Origin: Sphingobacterium yanglingense
GTDB lineage: Bacteria > Bacteroidota > Bacteroidia > Sphingobacteriales > Sphingobacteriaceae
Length of the DNA stretch: 64,000 nucleotides
Assembly (NCBI RefSeq): GCF_004363245.1
Contig: NZ_SNYV01000017.1
Coordinates: forward strand, 124,001 to 188,000
Direction: 5' to 3'
Notes under the pieces: model-generated
What the model was told of the DNA's origin: nothing
Databases searched by the model: none
Seen by the model: only the letters and a program-made list of their open reading frames with translations
Shown: positions 8,075-17,388 of the stretch, one piece after another
Numbering within the stretch: the stretch's first letter is position 1
How the letters are laid out: each line of letters opens with the position of its first letter
Made by a program: the position numbers and the translations under genes

Positions 8075-11000
8075 TTAAAAAGTAACATTTAAACCAAATG
8101 TGTAGGTCTTAGCCCTTGGGTAAGCCGAATAATCAAATCCAGACGTCAATGCCGAATTGCGTACAGATACTTCTGGATCGTATCCCGAATAGTTTGTCCA
8201 GGTATGTAAGTTCTGAGCGGAAAAATAAATACGAGCTTGCGCTATCTTGATCTTGCTGAGATATTCTGACGGTATATTGTAACCAAAGGCAACTGTCTTT
8301 AATCTCAGAAAAGAAGCATCTTCTACCACACGACTCGAATAGGTTTTGTAAATCACACCTTTTGCTGCGGGCAAAGTTCCTTCTGGATTAGAAGGCGACC
8401 AACGATCTTTATAGCTCTCAAACTGGTTAGTGTTGTATTTATAGCCAGACTCCATAATAATACGATTAGCATTCATCACATCATTACCATAAGACCACTG
8501 CAAGAATACATTCAGATCAAACCCTTTGTAAGCAAAGTTATTTGACCAGCCTCCAAAATGCTTTGGTAAAGGATTACCTATTACGACTTTATCATCGTCA
8601 TTTATGATCCTGTCTCCATTCAGATCCTTGTATTTAATATGCCCTGGTTGTACAGTAGTTGTACCATTGGTCGTAATAGTTGGTTTTAAAGTATAGTTTG
8701 CTCCATCAAAATCAAAGTCATCATATCCATATACTCCATCCCAAAGCAAACCATAGAACTGAGAAACAGGCTGTCCTATCTTAGCAATATATCCAGGAAC
8801 AGTTTTCCAGTCATCCCCCCAGCCCATTGCAGTAAGTCGTGCTGTCTGATTATCGACCAATGCCAAAACCTTATTTCTGTTGAAGGAAATATTAAAATCA
8901 GAAGACCAAGTAAAAGCTTTCTTTAAAGGCACAAAACCCAATGTAATCTCCAATCCATCATTCTGAATCTTTCCAATGTTCTTGATTGAAGTACTAAATC
9001 CTGTTGATGGCGACATTCCTGCATTCATTAACAAATCGATACTCTTTTTGCGATATACATCCAATACTAAAGAAATACGCTCATTAAAAAATCCTAAATC
9101 CAGACCAAGATCCGTTTGTTCTGAGGTCTCCCATCTTAGATCAGCATTACCCAATGACGTTGGTATTACACCTCTAATAATATTACCTCCAAAGCTGTAA
9201 CCACTCGTATTTTGGCTTTGCAAAGCAGCATGAGCAGCAAAATTCCCTACGGCATTATTCCCAGTTCTTCCCCAAGAAGCCCTTAACTTAGCATTAGACA
9301 TCCAGTTCAGATCTTTCATAAACTTTTCATTATTGATACGCCAAGCACCTGCCAATGAAGGGAAAAAACCATATATATTATCACCTAACAATCGTGAAGA
9401 ACCATCCATGCGACTTGTGATAGTCAGCATATAGCGCGAGTCATAAGAATACATTGCACGCCCCATAAAACTAGCCATTGTTGCAGCTGAGGTTGTAGAA
9501 GTAATACTTGAAGGCTCGCCTTCATCCAAGCCTGACAGGCCAAGGTTTTCATTTTGTAAACGGATAGCTGAAGCACCAAAAGTCAAACTCGAAGCTCGTT
9601 CGGCTGTAAATGCAGCCATCGCATTGATGTAATGTTTCTTTGCCAAGGTCTTGGTGAATGTCAATTGATTGGAAACATACCAGCGATCAGACTCTATGAA
9701 ACTGCGAGAACCATTTAATTGGGAGTTCGTAAATTCATGCCCTGTCCGAGAATTAGCTCCATTATAGGTATCATACCTCCTATTACCTTTATAGTACGTT
9801 CCTGATAGTTTGTACTTAAGAGACTTCAAAATCTCATATTCTCCATATCCATTCACTGTAAACGTAGTACCATAGTTTTCCCGCAGTTCATTCTGCGTGG
9901 TCATAATCGGGTTAAAACGATGCTCTTGAGATTGCTCAATTTCAGGATCTAACCCCTCTTCCAAAAGGTTTGTATTCGTAACCGACACCGGTCTGAATGC
10001 CCAAACGCTAAATAACAAATTAAGTTCGTGGTTATAGTTTGACGTAGATGTAGGCGTTCCGTAATTCTTATAGTTTGAGTAATTAGCATCTAAACCAACT
10101 TTCAACTTATTATTCACCTGTTGATCCAGTGTCAGACGGCCTTGAGTACGGCCAAAACCGGAATTCAGAATAATCCCCTCCTGATTAATCCGTGATAAAG
10201 ATGCACTATACTTCGTTTGCGCAGTACCTCCACTCAAAGAGAGATGATGGTTAGACATAGGGGCAACTCGCATGACCTGATTTTCCCAATTGATACCATC
10301 CAACAACTTATAATCCTCTATATCAACTTCGCCCCCCTGCAGGTAAAGTCCCTTTGTTCTTACAGGATCAATATCCCATTGCAATTTCACAAAATCATAA
10401 GGCTTTAATACCTTTTGCCTGCGAGAGCTATTCTGAAAACCATAATATGTATTGTAACCGACCTTTGGAGCGGATAGTTTACCACGCTTGGTCGTTACGA
10501 TCACAACACCATTACCCCCTCTTGCGCCATAAATTGCCGTTGCAGACGCATCTTTTAAAATATCTATAGACTCTATGTCCGCTGGATCTAACGCATTTAT
10601 AGGATTTGCAGCAGCATTTCCATCGTTAGGGTTTTCGACAGGCATACCATCAATAACATAGAGAGGCCCCGTGTTTTGGGTAATAGAACCAATACCGCGA
10701 ATCACAATATCAATATTAGAACCTGGCTGACCTTCTGAGGAAGTTACCTGAACCCCCGCAACGCGTCCAGCTAATGCTTCATCAAATGATTTCACTGGAG
10801 CTTTTTGTAAATCCTTCATCTTAACAGACCCAATGGATCCTGTTAAATCCGAACGCTTTTGCTCTCCATATCCGATTACAACAACGTCCTCCAACAAAGA
10901 ACTGCTTTCGACCAGTCTTATCTGAAGAACTGTCTGTCCATCCAAATCATAGTTTTGAGGCTCGTATCCAAGCGAGTTAAACAATAACTTACCCTTAAGC

Positions 11001-11212
11001 CGATCTGTATTAATAACAAACTCTCCCCGTTTATTAGTTTGAACCGTAATATTACTTCCTTCTAATTTTACTGTTACAGCCTCGACTGGGGCACCAATAT
11101 TATTGACAACCTTCCCGCTGATTTGACGCATCTGAGCATGAGCTAAAGATATTGTTGCACATATCCAGAGGATGGCTACACCTACTGCAGACCAATATTT
11201 ATATTTTATCAT
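8075..11212 (-). CDS. SusC/RagA TonB-dependent outer-membrane transporter (pair 1)
   Basis: A 1045-residue transporter. In order it has a signal peptide (about 1-26), a carboxypeptidase-regulatory-like beta domain (ISGKVVNNIGAPVEAVTV), the TonB-box region DVVVIGYGEQKRSDLTGSIG, a plug domain with the Bacteroidota signature SIDILKDASATAIYGARGGN, and a beta barrel ending TYTFGLNVTF with the expected C-terminal Phe. It imports oligosaccharides with TonB energy, together with the SusD partner. Only 31 bp separate it from the upstream FAD oxidoreductase gene, so it has no obvious promoter of its own and belongs to the operon starting at the phosphodiester glycosidase gene. Confidence 0.96.
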   Translation of the reverse strand: MIKYKYWSAVGVAILWICATISLAHAQMRQISGKVVNNIGAPVEAVTVKLEGSNITVQTNKRGEFVINTDRLKGKLLFNSLGYEPQNYDLDGQTVLQIRLVESSSLLEDVVVIGYGEQKRSDLTGSIGSVKMKDLQKAPVKSFDEALAGRVAGVQVTSSEGQPGSNIDIVIRGIGSITQNTGPLYVIDGMPVENPNDGNAAANPINALDPADIESIDILKDASATAIYGARGGNGVVIVTTKRGKLSAPKVGYNTYYGFQNSSRRQKVLKPYDFVKLQWDIDPVRTKGLYLQGGEVDIEDYKLLDGINWENQVMRVAPMSNHHLSLSGGTAQTKYSASLSRINQEGIILNSGFGRTQGRLTLDQQVNNKLKVGLDANYSNYKNYGTPTSTSNYNHELNLLFSVWAFRPVSVTNTNLLEEGLDPEIEQSQEHRFNPIMTTQNELRENYGTTFTVNGYGEYEILKSLKYKLSGTYYKGNRRYDTYNGANSRTGHEFTNSQLNGSRSFIESDRWYVSNQLTFTKTLAKKHYINAMAAFTAERASSLTFGASAIRLQNENLGLSGLDEGEPSSITSTTSAATMASFMGRAMYSYDSRYMLTITSRMDGSSRLLGDNIYGFFPSLAGAWRINNEKFMKDLNWMSNAKLRASWGRTGNNAVGNFAAHAALQSQNTSGYSFGGNIIRGVIPTSLGNADLRWETSEQTDLGLDLGFFNERISLVLDVYRKKSIDLLMNAGMSPSTGFSTSIKNIGKIQNDGLEITLGFVPLKKAFTWSSDFNISFNRNKVLALVDNQTARLTAMGWGDDWKTVPGYIAKIGQPVSQFYGLLWDGVYGYDDFDFDGANYTLKPTITTNGTTTVQPGHIKYKDLNGDRIINDDDKVVIGNPLPKHFGGWSNNFAYKGFDLNVFLQWSYGNDVMNANRIIMESGYKYNTNQFESYKDRWSPSNPEGTLPAAKGVIYKTYSSRVVEDASFLRLKTVAFGYNIPSEYLSKIKIAQARIYFSAQNLHTWTNYSGYDPEVSVRNSALTSGFDYSAYPRAKTYTFGLNVTF

Positions 11213-11243
11213 TTTAGATTATTTTTGGTTAGTCTTAAAAAGC

Positions 11244-13112
11244 TTAGTTATTGGCCGAAATCAGATTACCTTTGAAATCAACCTTTTTTTCAAAAACTTT
11301 CAAATGATGGTCTAATAGGACCGCAACTTTTCTCCTATCCAATCTTGTTTCTTCATTCACCAAACCAGAAATACCAGTTTGACCGAAAATATTTTGAACT
11401 TCATTAAGTGTAATCTGCTTTCCTATCGCAGAGAATATTTCCTGTAGATCCCTAACATTCAAAGGCTCGCCAGAAGCAGTCCAATTGTTCAACAATTCAG
11501 GATAGTAGGTTCTTAATCCTAGCATCAATTCATAGCCACTGATTTCACGTTCTGGGTAAAACCAAGTTTGGTTCGCCCACTTGTATGGAATTCCAATGCC
11601 ACGTAGTATACCCGTCGCCCCTATTTTATGTAGGATTTTAAACTGTGGATCTGTCGAAGGAACATCTATATAAGGCATGATATAGGCCTTATGATCAAGC
11701 AAAGTGGACTGAACATCCCGAATTGCAACCTTAGATGGATTTATTCCTTTTTGAACAGCTAGTGCAGCCACGACTCCCGAAGCTTGACCAATGCCCAAAA
11801 CTACAGGCTGAAGGCGGGTAGCACCATTTACGATATTACTTACGCCAATACTTTTTTCTGCAACAATCAAACCTTCATAGTCTTTTGGTATCAAGGCTCC
11901 CATCGGCACGTTGTATGAGGGTACACGGATTTTAACAAAATCAATCTCGGGAGCATTGCCATATTTATAATGGTGATGATCGATTGTATAATCTCCCACG
12001 ACCACTCCTGTACGATAATACGATTCTGGAGTTTCAAAAGGAGTCATGATATGTTGCAAGGAAAATAGCGACTTGGCTTGAAGTCTACGGGACTCTCTAT
12101 GATAAGGAATCATAGGAAAACCATCTTTGGTCGGATATTCGCTAAAATCTATCCCCAAGTGTTTAAAACCTAATTCAGCCTGGATATAATACACAAAGCG
12201 CAATGTCATCTGCTTGGCTTCTTCCAATAATTTGACACGTTCGGCAGGAGTTTTCTCAACAATATTCAGATAAATATCGTTTCCTTTTTTAGGCCAGTTG
12301 ATCATAAACTTATTATTAGGAAGCCGCCCATACGTCAACATCTTAAAACAATCGTTATTATCTTTAAGGAGCGTAGCCGGATCCGAAACATCACAACAAC
12401 CTGCAAACTCTTCCTTCGAATAATTTTTCGGTTTTTTGATGGTCTTATCGATGCCCTTTCCAAAATCTTTTAGGGTGATGACGTAAGTCAGATCCTGAAC
12501 GATATCGTTTCCTTCTGCTAACGCAAAAGGCTCATTATTCAATGACTTACTATCCATTCCCAGGTAGTAAGGTACATTCAGGGAAGCCATTACATCGCCT
12601 AGCTCTGTAGCATCAATCAACACTTTTCCTTCAACGCTTACCTCTTTACCTTTTTTATCTTTTGCTGTTATAACCCATCCTTGAACAGTCTTACTAGCTT
12701 TAGACCAAGTTGTTTCAAAGAGAACCTGTATATTCTTTTCTCTTTTTACCATTTCTTGTAGAATATTATTACCTACAGACGGCTCAAATAAAGTATTACT
12801 CACCCAACCCGTCTCGACGGCTTTTGGTCCACCATAATAATCATACAACTTTTGACGAAACTCGGCCCACAGTCCTGATGGCAGACGATGGTTTCCATCA
12901 ATTGCGGAGACACCAGCAGCCGTCAACATACCTCCCAGCCATACCGTCTCTTCCAGAACAACTACATTTACACCAAGCCTAGATGCTTGAATAGCCGCCA
13001 TAGTACCACTAGCGCCACCACCAATAATAATAACATCCGTCTTCAACTGTGCGTAGCCAAGCTGAGTCGTCGCCGCAATTATTAAAATAAATTGTAAAAA
13101 AATCTTCTGCAT
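11244..13112 (-). CDS. Exported FAD-dependent oxidoreductase (FAD_oxidored type)
   Basis: A 622-residue protein with a signal peptide (about 1-22). An intact dinucleotide motif DVIIIGGGASG (Gly31-Gly36) is followed by VVVLEETVWLGGML, and a second FAD-contact region reads GKVLIDATELGDV near residue 165. After the catalytic part (to about 480) comes a C-terminal region beginning ILHKIGATGILRG and ending in the helix RRKVAVLLDHHLKVF, resembling an S-layer-homology-like tail. Similar proteins are common in Bacteroidota polysaccharide loci and are sometimes annotated as xanthan lyase without proof. The gene lies between the phosphodiester glycosidase and susC, so periplasmic or surface oxidation of a sugar is plausible. 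A degenerate paralogue lies at 25473-26753. Confidence 0.88.
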   Translation of the reverse strand: MQKIFLQFILIIAATTQLGYAQLKTDVIIIGGGASGTMAAIQASRLGVNVVVLEETVWLGGMLTAAGVSAIDGNHRLPSGLWAEFRQKLYDYYGGPKAVETGWVSNTLFEPSVGNNILQEMVKREKNIQVLFETTWSKASKTVQGWVITAKDKKGKEVSVEGKVLIDATELGDVMASLNVPYYLGMDSKSLNNEPFALAEGNDIVQDLTYVITLKDFGKGIDKTIKKPKNYSKEEFAGCCDVSDPATLLKDNNDCFKMLTYGRLPNNKFMINWPKKGNDIYLNIVEKTPAERVKLLEEAKQMTLRFVYYIQAELGFKHLGIDFSEYPTKDGFPMIPYHRESRRLQAKSLFSLQHIMTPFETPESYYRTGVVVGDYTIDHHHYKYGNAPEIDFVKIRVPSYNVPMGALIPKDYEGLIVAEKSIGVSNIVNGATRLQPVVLGIGQASGVVAALAVQKGINPSKVAIRDVQSTLLDHKAYIMPYIDVPSTDPQFKILHKIGATGILRGIGIPYKWANQTWFYPEREISGYELMLGLRTYYPELLNNWTASGEPLNVRDLQEIFSAIGKQITLNEVQNIFGQTGISGLVNEETRLDRRKVAVLLDHHLKVFEKKVDFKGNLISANN

Positions 13113-13117
13113 ATCAT

Positions 13118-14131
13118 TTATCGTTTTTTAACTAATACCGCACTCACTACTTTACGCTCACCTGCGACATCTGAAGGCTTTATCGTAGTAACCCCATCGA
13201 CAACCATCGATGAAGATCCCCCTCCATCTAAATTCACTGCTCCCACACACCCTATTTGAAGCATCACTTGCGCCACTTCTTTTAACGTTAAACCAGGTGC
13301 TCCATCCCTGTTACCACCTTCTGCAGCGAATAATACCACATTACCATTTTTCAAATAACCGATTGCCGATCTAGCACGGGAAGATGTATTATCTACAGCG
13401 ATAAGCTCTTGTACATCAGTTATATTTACACTAGAATCTTTAACCAACATAGGTGACCCACCAATCGCACTGTTCTGTTCCCACAAACTACCTCCTACAG
13501 GAAAACTTGCAGTTGGAATAGCCTGAGGTGCTTTTCCTTCTTCATTAGGACTAGGCTGTGGATAAGCATAAACCCCGTTGCTTAAGGTGTATATCCATGA
13601 AACGGATGGCTTATTCTCTTTATTTAATCCGAAAGCTGCACGTGTCGGGTAATATGGAGTACTTACCCCACCTAAAGCTCTATTCAAACTCTTAATATTA
13701 TCTGCACTCTTAAGTCCATTAAATAAAACCAAACTATAACTAGCGCCCGTCCCAAAAAAGCCTCCATTTATGCAGGCATACACCTCGCCGGATTCTTCAT
13801 TAAAAAATGTTGAAGGTGTTTTTGCTGTAGTTGACATAATAGGTTTAAACTCCAGATTCAGCTTGGGATTGAAAGCCAATATATACATGTTGGTTGCCTT
13901 ACCATTCACGGCTTGATTACTTTTGTAAACCGCTATTCCTTTCGGAAATGTCGACATCAACCCCTGTTGCTTTTGCCAAACCACTGTATCCAAATCAATT
14001 ACAGGCTTGGGAGTTTTATATTTATCAAGCTGATAAATTGAATATAAGCCTACTTCTTCCTTTTTATTACATGCGAACTGCAATAATACAGCTGCAATAA
14101 GAACACTATTCACCAAAAGTTTATGTATCAT
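13118..14131 (-). CDS. Phosphodiester glycosidase family lipoprotein (NAGPA family)
   Basis: A 337-residue lipoprotein (lipobox LQFAC, Cys21). Hallmarks of the NAGPA/phosphodiester glycosidase fold are visible: YACINGGFFGTGASYSLV near 115-130, a central RSAIGYLKNGNVVLFAAEGG, and the C-terminal AVNLDGGGSSSMVVDG. Family members cleave a sugar from a sugar-1-phosphodiester, as the human uncovering enzyme removes GlcNAc from GlcNAc-1-P-mannose. It is the first gene of the downstream operon (FAD enzyme, SusC, SusD and others), which makes it the best clue to substrate chemistry. A bacterial phosphodiester-linked glycan as substrate is inference. Confidence 0.9.
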   Translation of the reverse strand: MIHKLLVNSVLIAAVLLQFACNKKEEVGLYSIYQLDKYKTPKPVIDLDTVVWQKQQGLMSTFPKGIAVYKSNQAVNGKATNMYILAFNPKLNLEFKPIMSTTAKTPSTFFNEESGEVYACINGGFFGTGASYSLVLFNGLKSADNIKSLNRALGGVSTPYYPTRAAFGLNKENKPSVSWIYTLSNGVYAYPQPSPNEEGKAPQAIPTASFPVGGSLWEQNSAIGGSPMLVKDSSVNITDVQELIAVDNTSSRARSAIGYLKNGNVVLFAAEGGNRDGAPGLTLKEVAQVMLQIGCVGAVNLDGGGSSSMVVDGVTTIKPSDVAGERKVVSAVLVKKR

Positions 14132-14156
14132 AAAGTCAATAATTAGGTATCTAAGA

Positions 14157-14214
14157 CACTAAATAAGAAAAAAAATATTGAAATATCAATTTATTTTTAA
14201 TTTATTTTAAAAAC
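14157..14214 (-). promoter_or_regulatory. Shared AT-rich upstream element, copy A
   Basis: An AT-rich stretch just upstream of the phosphodiester glycosidase gene. Aligned without gaps to 22553-22610 upstream of the second susC, it matches at 47 of 58 positions by my count, including an identical first 14 bases (CACTAAATAAGAAA). Its second half also resembles 24074-24108, upstream of the MFS gene. It may be a common operator or promoter element of this locus; the binding protein is unknown. Confidence 0.45.
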
Positions 14215-14298
14215 AAAGTCTTTATTACACTATTTATTAATAATACAAGTCAGGAGTAGTATTGTATTTCAGGCAGCGTAGCAACCAATTCATAAAAA

Positions 14299-14318
14299 AG
14301 GCGGGATAAATCCCGCCT
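14299..14318 (-). terminator. Rho-independent terminator after the GHL10-type gene
   Basis: The palindrome AGGCGGGATAAATCCCGCCT has an 8-bp GC-rich stem and, read on the minus strand, is followed by a run of six T. It lies about 23 bp after the stop of the GHL10-like gene and so separates it from the operon that begins at 14131. Confidence 0.85.
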
Positions 14319-14340
14319 ATAAATTCAAACAAACAACACA

Positions 14341-15654
14341 TTACTTTTTAAGACCTTCAGCGAGCTGTTCCCACCAACCATAATTGATGATATGCACAAT
14401 ATCAAATACCATTGCACCATGCGATTTTGAACGGCACATCTTAAGAGCCTTTATAAATTGCTCTGGATGTTCCTTGTATTGCTCCACGTAAAGCCCTGCA
14501 TACACAGGTACTTTTCCCATAGTCACCTTATTCACCAGTTCTGCAGACCCTTCTACCGTATACCAATCTTCCTTTTTCACCACCAATCCAGATTCTAACG
14601 TTTTTTCTGTAGTATCTGTTTGTTGTAACAATTCTGACTTTTCTACCTCAAAATAATAGTTCCCGGTAGTAAACAAATCGAGATATTCTGCGTACCCGGT
14701 ATTTTTATAAGCTTTGTTTGCCCAAGGAAAATCTAAACTAGGATCGTACTCCTTACTTGCAAAATTAACCCCGACATCGTAATAAAGCGGATACCAAGAT
14801 CCCGTGTAGTCCCCAAAAACGATGTTTGGATTAATCCTCTTGATTTCATTGCGGGCTTCTAAAATAAAATCATGGATGACTGTGGCTCTCCATTGTAACC
14901 AATCATTAAACAATGGGCCATCAATCCGTTCTTTACCCTTGAAACTAAAAATGTCAACAGGAAAGTCCGTAACTTCTTTTCCCAGATGCCTCTCAAATAA
15001 AGCTTTGCTTTTCGGTGAAAAATCTGCATTCAAGTTATCAAATCGAACACGATCTAAGATAATACCGTCCAATTTCGGATATAATCCGACCAGCTCCTTC
15101 AATATAGACAGTTCATAGGCTTGTACTTCCGGTAACGCTGGATTGATCATGGCTGAATACTTGGTCTTTTGTTCCGTTATCAACTTAAATCCTTCTGGTA
15201 GATACGACATTGTCTGCCAAGCAGCTTTTGCGGTATCACTATACACCACCCCACGATCAAAATAATTGTGCCCTGCAACAAATACATTGGTAGAAGCATG
15301 CACCTTTAATCCTAATTTCTGTCCCTCTTCAATAAATACCGTTAACATATCCCATGACAGATCTTTCTTAACCTTACTCTCCCCCCAAGAAGTCATAACA
15401 GGGGCGATCTTACTCGGGTACAAGACCTCACCGGTAATTGGCTTTACATCGACGACGATATCTGTTATTCCCGCATCCTTTGATTTTTTCAGGTAATAAA
15501 CAATCGAATCTTTAACGCAAAAGCGATCAAAATTGGCCGTAGCATCAAACCATAAAATATTTCTGTTGATAAAATAATCTATTGTCTTCTCTTCTTTTAA
15601 AACAGAAGAACAGGAGATACATAAAACAGAAATAAACAAAAAAAGTAAGCGCAT
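14341..15654 (-). CDS. GHL10-type glycosidase-like lipoprotein (alpha-amylase-like TIM barrel)
   Basis: A 437-residue lipoprotein (lipobox CISC, Cys15). After a linker, the segments RNILWFDATANFDRF, TDIVVDVKPITGEVLYPS, LGLKVHASTNVFVAGHNYF and LDGIILDRVRFDN form the strand/helix pattern of the GHL10/DUF187 family (PF02638), TIM barrels related to alpha-amylases. The acidic residues in IILDRVRFD are at a likely active-site position. Enzymes of this family remain poorly characterised. The gene is downstream of SusC/SusD pair 2 and its lipoprotein, separated by a hairpin, and is closed by a strong terminator. Confidence 0.8.
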   Translation of the reverse strand: MRLLFLFISVLCISCSSVLKEEKTIDYFINRNILWFDATANFDRFCVKDSIVYYLKKSKDAGITDIVVDVKPITGEVLYPSKIAPVMTSWGESKVKKDLSWDMLTVFIEEGQKLGLKVHASTNVFVAGHNYFDRGVVYSDTAKAAWQTMSYLPEGFKLITEQKTKYSAMINPALPEVQAYELSILKELVGLYPKLDGIILDRVRFDNLNADFSPKSKALFERHLGKEVTDFPVDIFSFKGKERIDGPLFNDWLQWRATVIHDFILEARNEIKRINPNIVFGDYTGSWYPLYYDVGVNFASKEYDPSLDFPWANKAYKNTGYAEYLDLFTTGNYYFEVEKSELLQQTDTTEKTLESGLVVKKEDWYTVEGSAELVNKVTMGKVPVYAGLYVEQYKEHPEQFIKALKMCRSKSHGAMVFDIVHIINYGWWEQLAEGLKK

Positions 15655-15682
15655 AATAAAATATAAGATAGTTCTAAAATAA

Positions 15683-15709
15683 CCTACCTTCTAATATATA
15701 GAAGGTAGG
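15683..15709 (-). terminator. Hairpin between the DUF5018-like and GHL10-type genes
   Basis: A perfect 10-bp stem (CCTACCTTCT with AGAAGGTAGG, 7-nt loop) lies 11 bp after the stop of the DUF5018-like gene. The following T-run on the minus strand is weak (TTATTTTAG), so this may be a partial terminator or an RNA-stabilising hairpin that lowers expression of the GHL10-like gene. Confidence 0.7.
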
Positions 15710-15720
15710 AATAAAATTAT

Positions 15721-17367
15721 TTAGTCCGCATAGGTTGTAAACTCATGACATACTAAATACCCGAATGTGCTAAGCATGTAAACCTGAAGACGCTCACCAT
15801 TTTCTGATGTACCGACACAGATATCTCCAGTAGCATTCAAGTTCGCATTCCCCAAGAATAATTCAGATTGATACACACGTAAATCATTATAATTAGGAGC
15901 CGAGATAGATGTTCCAATTAATGCTCTATTAGTGATATCATAAACGAACATTTGTGAATTATCATTTTTCTCAATCAATTTTAATTGGGCAACAATATCA
16001 GCATTATTAAACCGGATGTAGGCTATAGAATTATTCATTACTGTATTTGGTACTGTTGGAAAAGTAGCAATCCGTCCATAACTTGATCCCGAGAGGTAAA
16101 CCAATTCCGTATTTACACTTGCAATATAATTCGTCCCCTCATCAGCACTCATAGGCACGTACTCTGCCAAGAAACCCAACGAAGTTTCACCATCCTTATA
16201 TTCTTTTAAAACAGGCTGTGCACTTGTGAATGAACCATTTTCCATTCGCCACTCATAAAAGAATCTACTATTGGCCAATGACGCCGTCATTACCCCCTTA
16301 CCAGTCAGACTTCCTGCCCATGCTACCTTACGTCCAATACTTCCATCACCAGGGACAGTGGCTGGTTTGACATTTGTCCATTCCAACAGCTTAACTGGAC
16401 TTTTATCATTTACATTATTATACCTATAAACAATAAAAGCATTATTCGCAGGTGTGTAACTAGTAATCGCAAATGACTCAGTTCCATCGCCAATTCCCTG
16501 AAATGACAAACGCCCTCCAGGCAAAGGACTAGTTATACTGTGCGAAAATACACCAGTAAATCTATTATACACTTTAAATACAGACGGGTTACTTCTGGTA
16601 ACAATAACAACATAATCACCGCTGACAAATAGAGAGGTTTCATTATTTGCTGAAAAACCTAAATCTGCCGCAGTTTTTACAAATAACCGACGGCTAATTC
16701 CCAAACCACGATCTTTCTTCACGGGCTCTTTAACAACAAAAGTATAGTCAGATTTAGCATCACCAGGAGCTGAAACACTGAAAATTTTAGATCCAGTTCC
16801 TAAATCAATCGTACTACCGTTTGCAATAGATCCTGTTGAATGCTTATTGATTACATATTCCAACTTTACCTTACTCACATCGATACCAGGGAGAACAAAA
16901 AAGGTCACGGTTTTCCCTGTTATAATTCCTTCCACGACATCCGTACCAACAGTTATTGTCGCTTTACTTAACGCCGTACTTCCTCTTTTCAAGGCTTTGA
17001 CCACATAATTCTGCTCTTCGCCTGTCCCCGACCGTACGGTTAAGGTCCGGGGCTCACTCAGATCAATGAAACCATTAAGCCCGGGAATTATCTGGGCATC
17101 TGCAGGCAAAGATGCTCTTAAAAGCATACGTTTCAGATTCACTTCATTGTCCGAATCTATAGGATAATGGTAATCTACATTTACAAAGAAAGTATCATTC
17201 GCAAAGGTACTATTAAACAAACGATCAGTAGCTTTTCCTTCTATCGTGGCATAAATATCCGCCAAGGTCTTTTTATCATTCCGCTGCCCATAGTCTGGCT
17301 TCTGGCAAGCATTAAAAGCCAACAAAACTACGGCGCCGTAAACTATATTTTTCAATAACATTTTCAT
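15721..17367 (-). CDS. Surface lipoprotein with DUF5018-like N-terminal domain
   Basis: A 548-residue lipoprotein (lipobox AFNAC, Cys21). Residues about 30-210 form two Ig-like repeats with segments such as EEQNYVVKALKRG and KSDYTFVVKEPVK, typical of DUF5018 surface proteins. The C-terminal 330 residues show repeated beta strands (SLFVSGDYVVIVTRSNPSVF, NAFIVYRYNN, NTELVYLSGSSYGRIATFP), consistent with a beta-propeller. It is encoded 21 bp after susD 2, the usual place of a surface glycan-binding protein, and probably adds glycan affinity to transport pair 2. The propeller call is inference. Confidence 0.72.
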   Translation of the reverse strand: MKMLLKNIVYGAVVLLAFNACQKPDYGQRNDKKTLADIYATIEGKATDRLFNSTFANDTFFVNVDYHYPIDSDNEVNLKRMLLRASLPADAQIIPGLNGFIDLSEPRTLTVRSGTGEEQNYVVKALKRGSTALSKATITVGTDVVEGIITGKTVTFFVLPGIDVSKVKLEYVINKHSTGSIANGSTIDLGTGSKIFSVSAPGDAKSDYTFVVKEPVKKDRGLGISRRLFVKTAADLGFSANNETSLFVSGDYVVIVTRSNPSVFKVYNRFTGVFSHSITSPLPGGRLSFQGIGDGTESFAITSYTPANNAFIVYRYNNVNDKSPVKLLEWTNVKPATVPGDGSIGRKVAWAGSLTGKGVMTASLANSRFFYEWRMENGSFTSAQPVLKEYKDGETSLGFLAEYVPMSADEGTNYIASVNTELVYLSGSSYGRIATFPTVPNTVMNNSIAYIRFNNADIVAQLKLIEKNDNSQMFVYDITNRALIGTSISAPNYNDLRVYQSELFLGNANLNATGDICVGTSENGERLQVYMLSTFGYLVCHEFTTYAD

Positions 17368-17388
17368 AATTTTTAAGTGAACGTATGA

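Noticed and set aside
13112-13118. Xanthan lyase label for the FAD-dependent protein next to the NAGPA gene
   Set aside because: This label is common in databases, but the sequence shows an FAD-binding oxidoreductase and no polysaccharide lyase domain.
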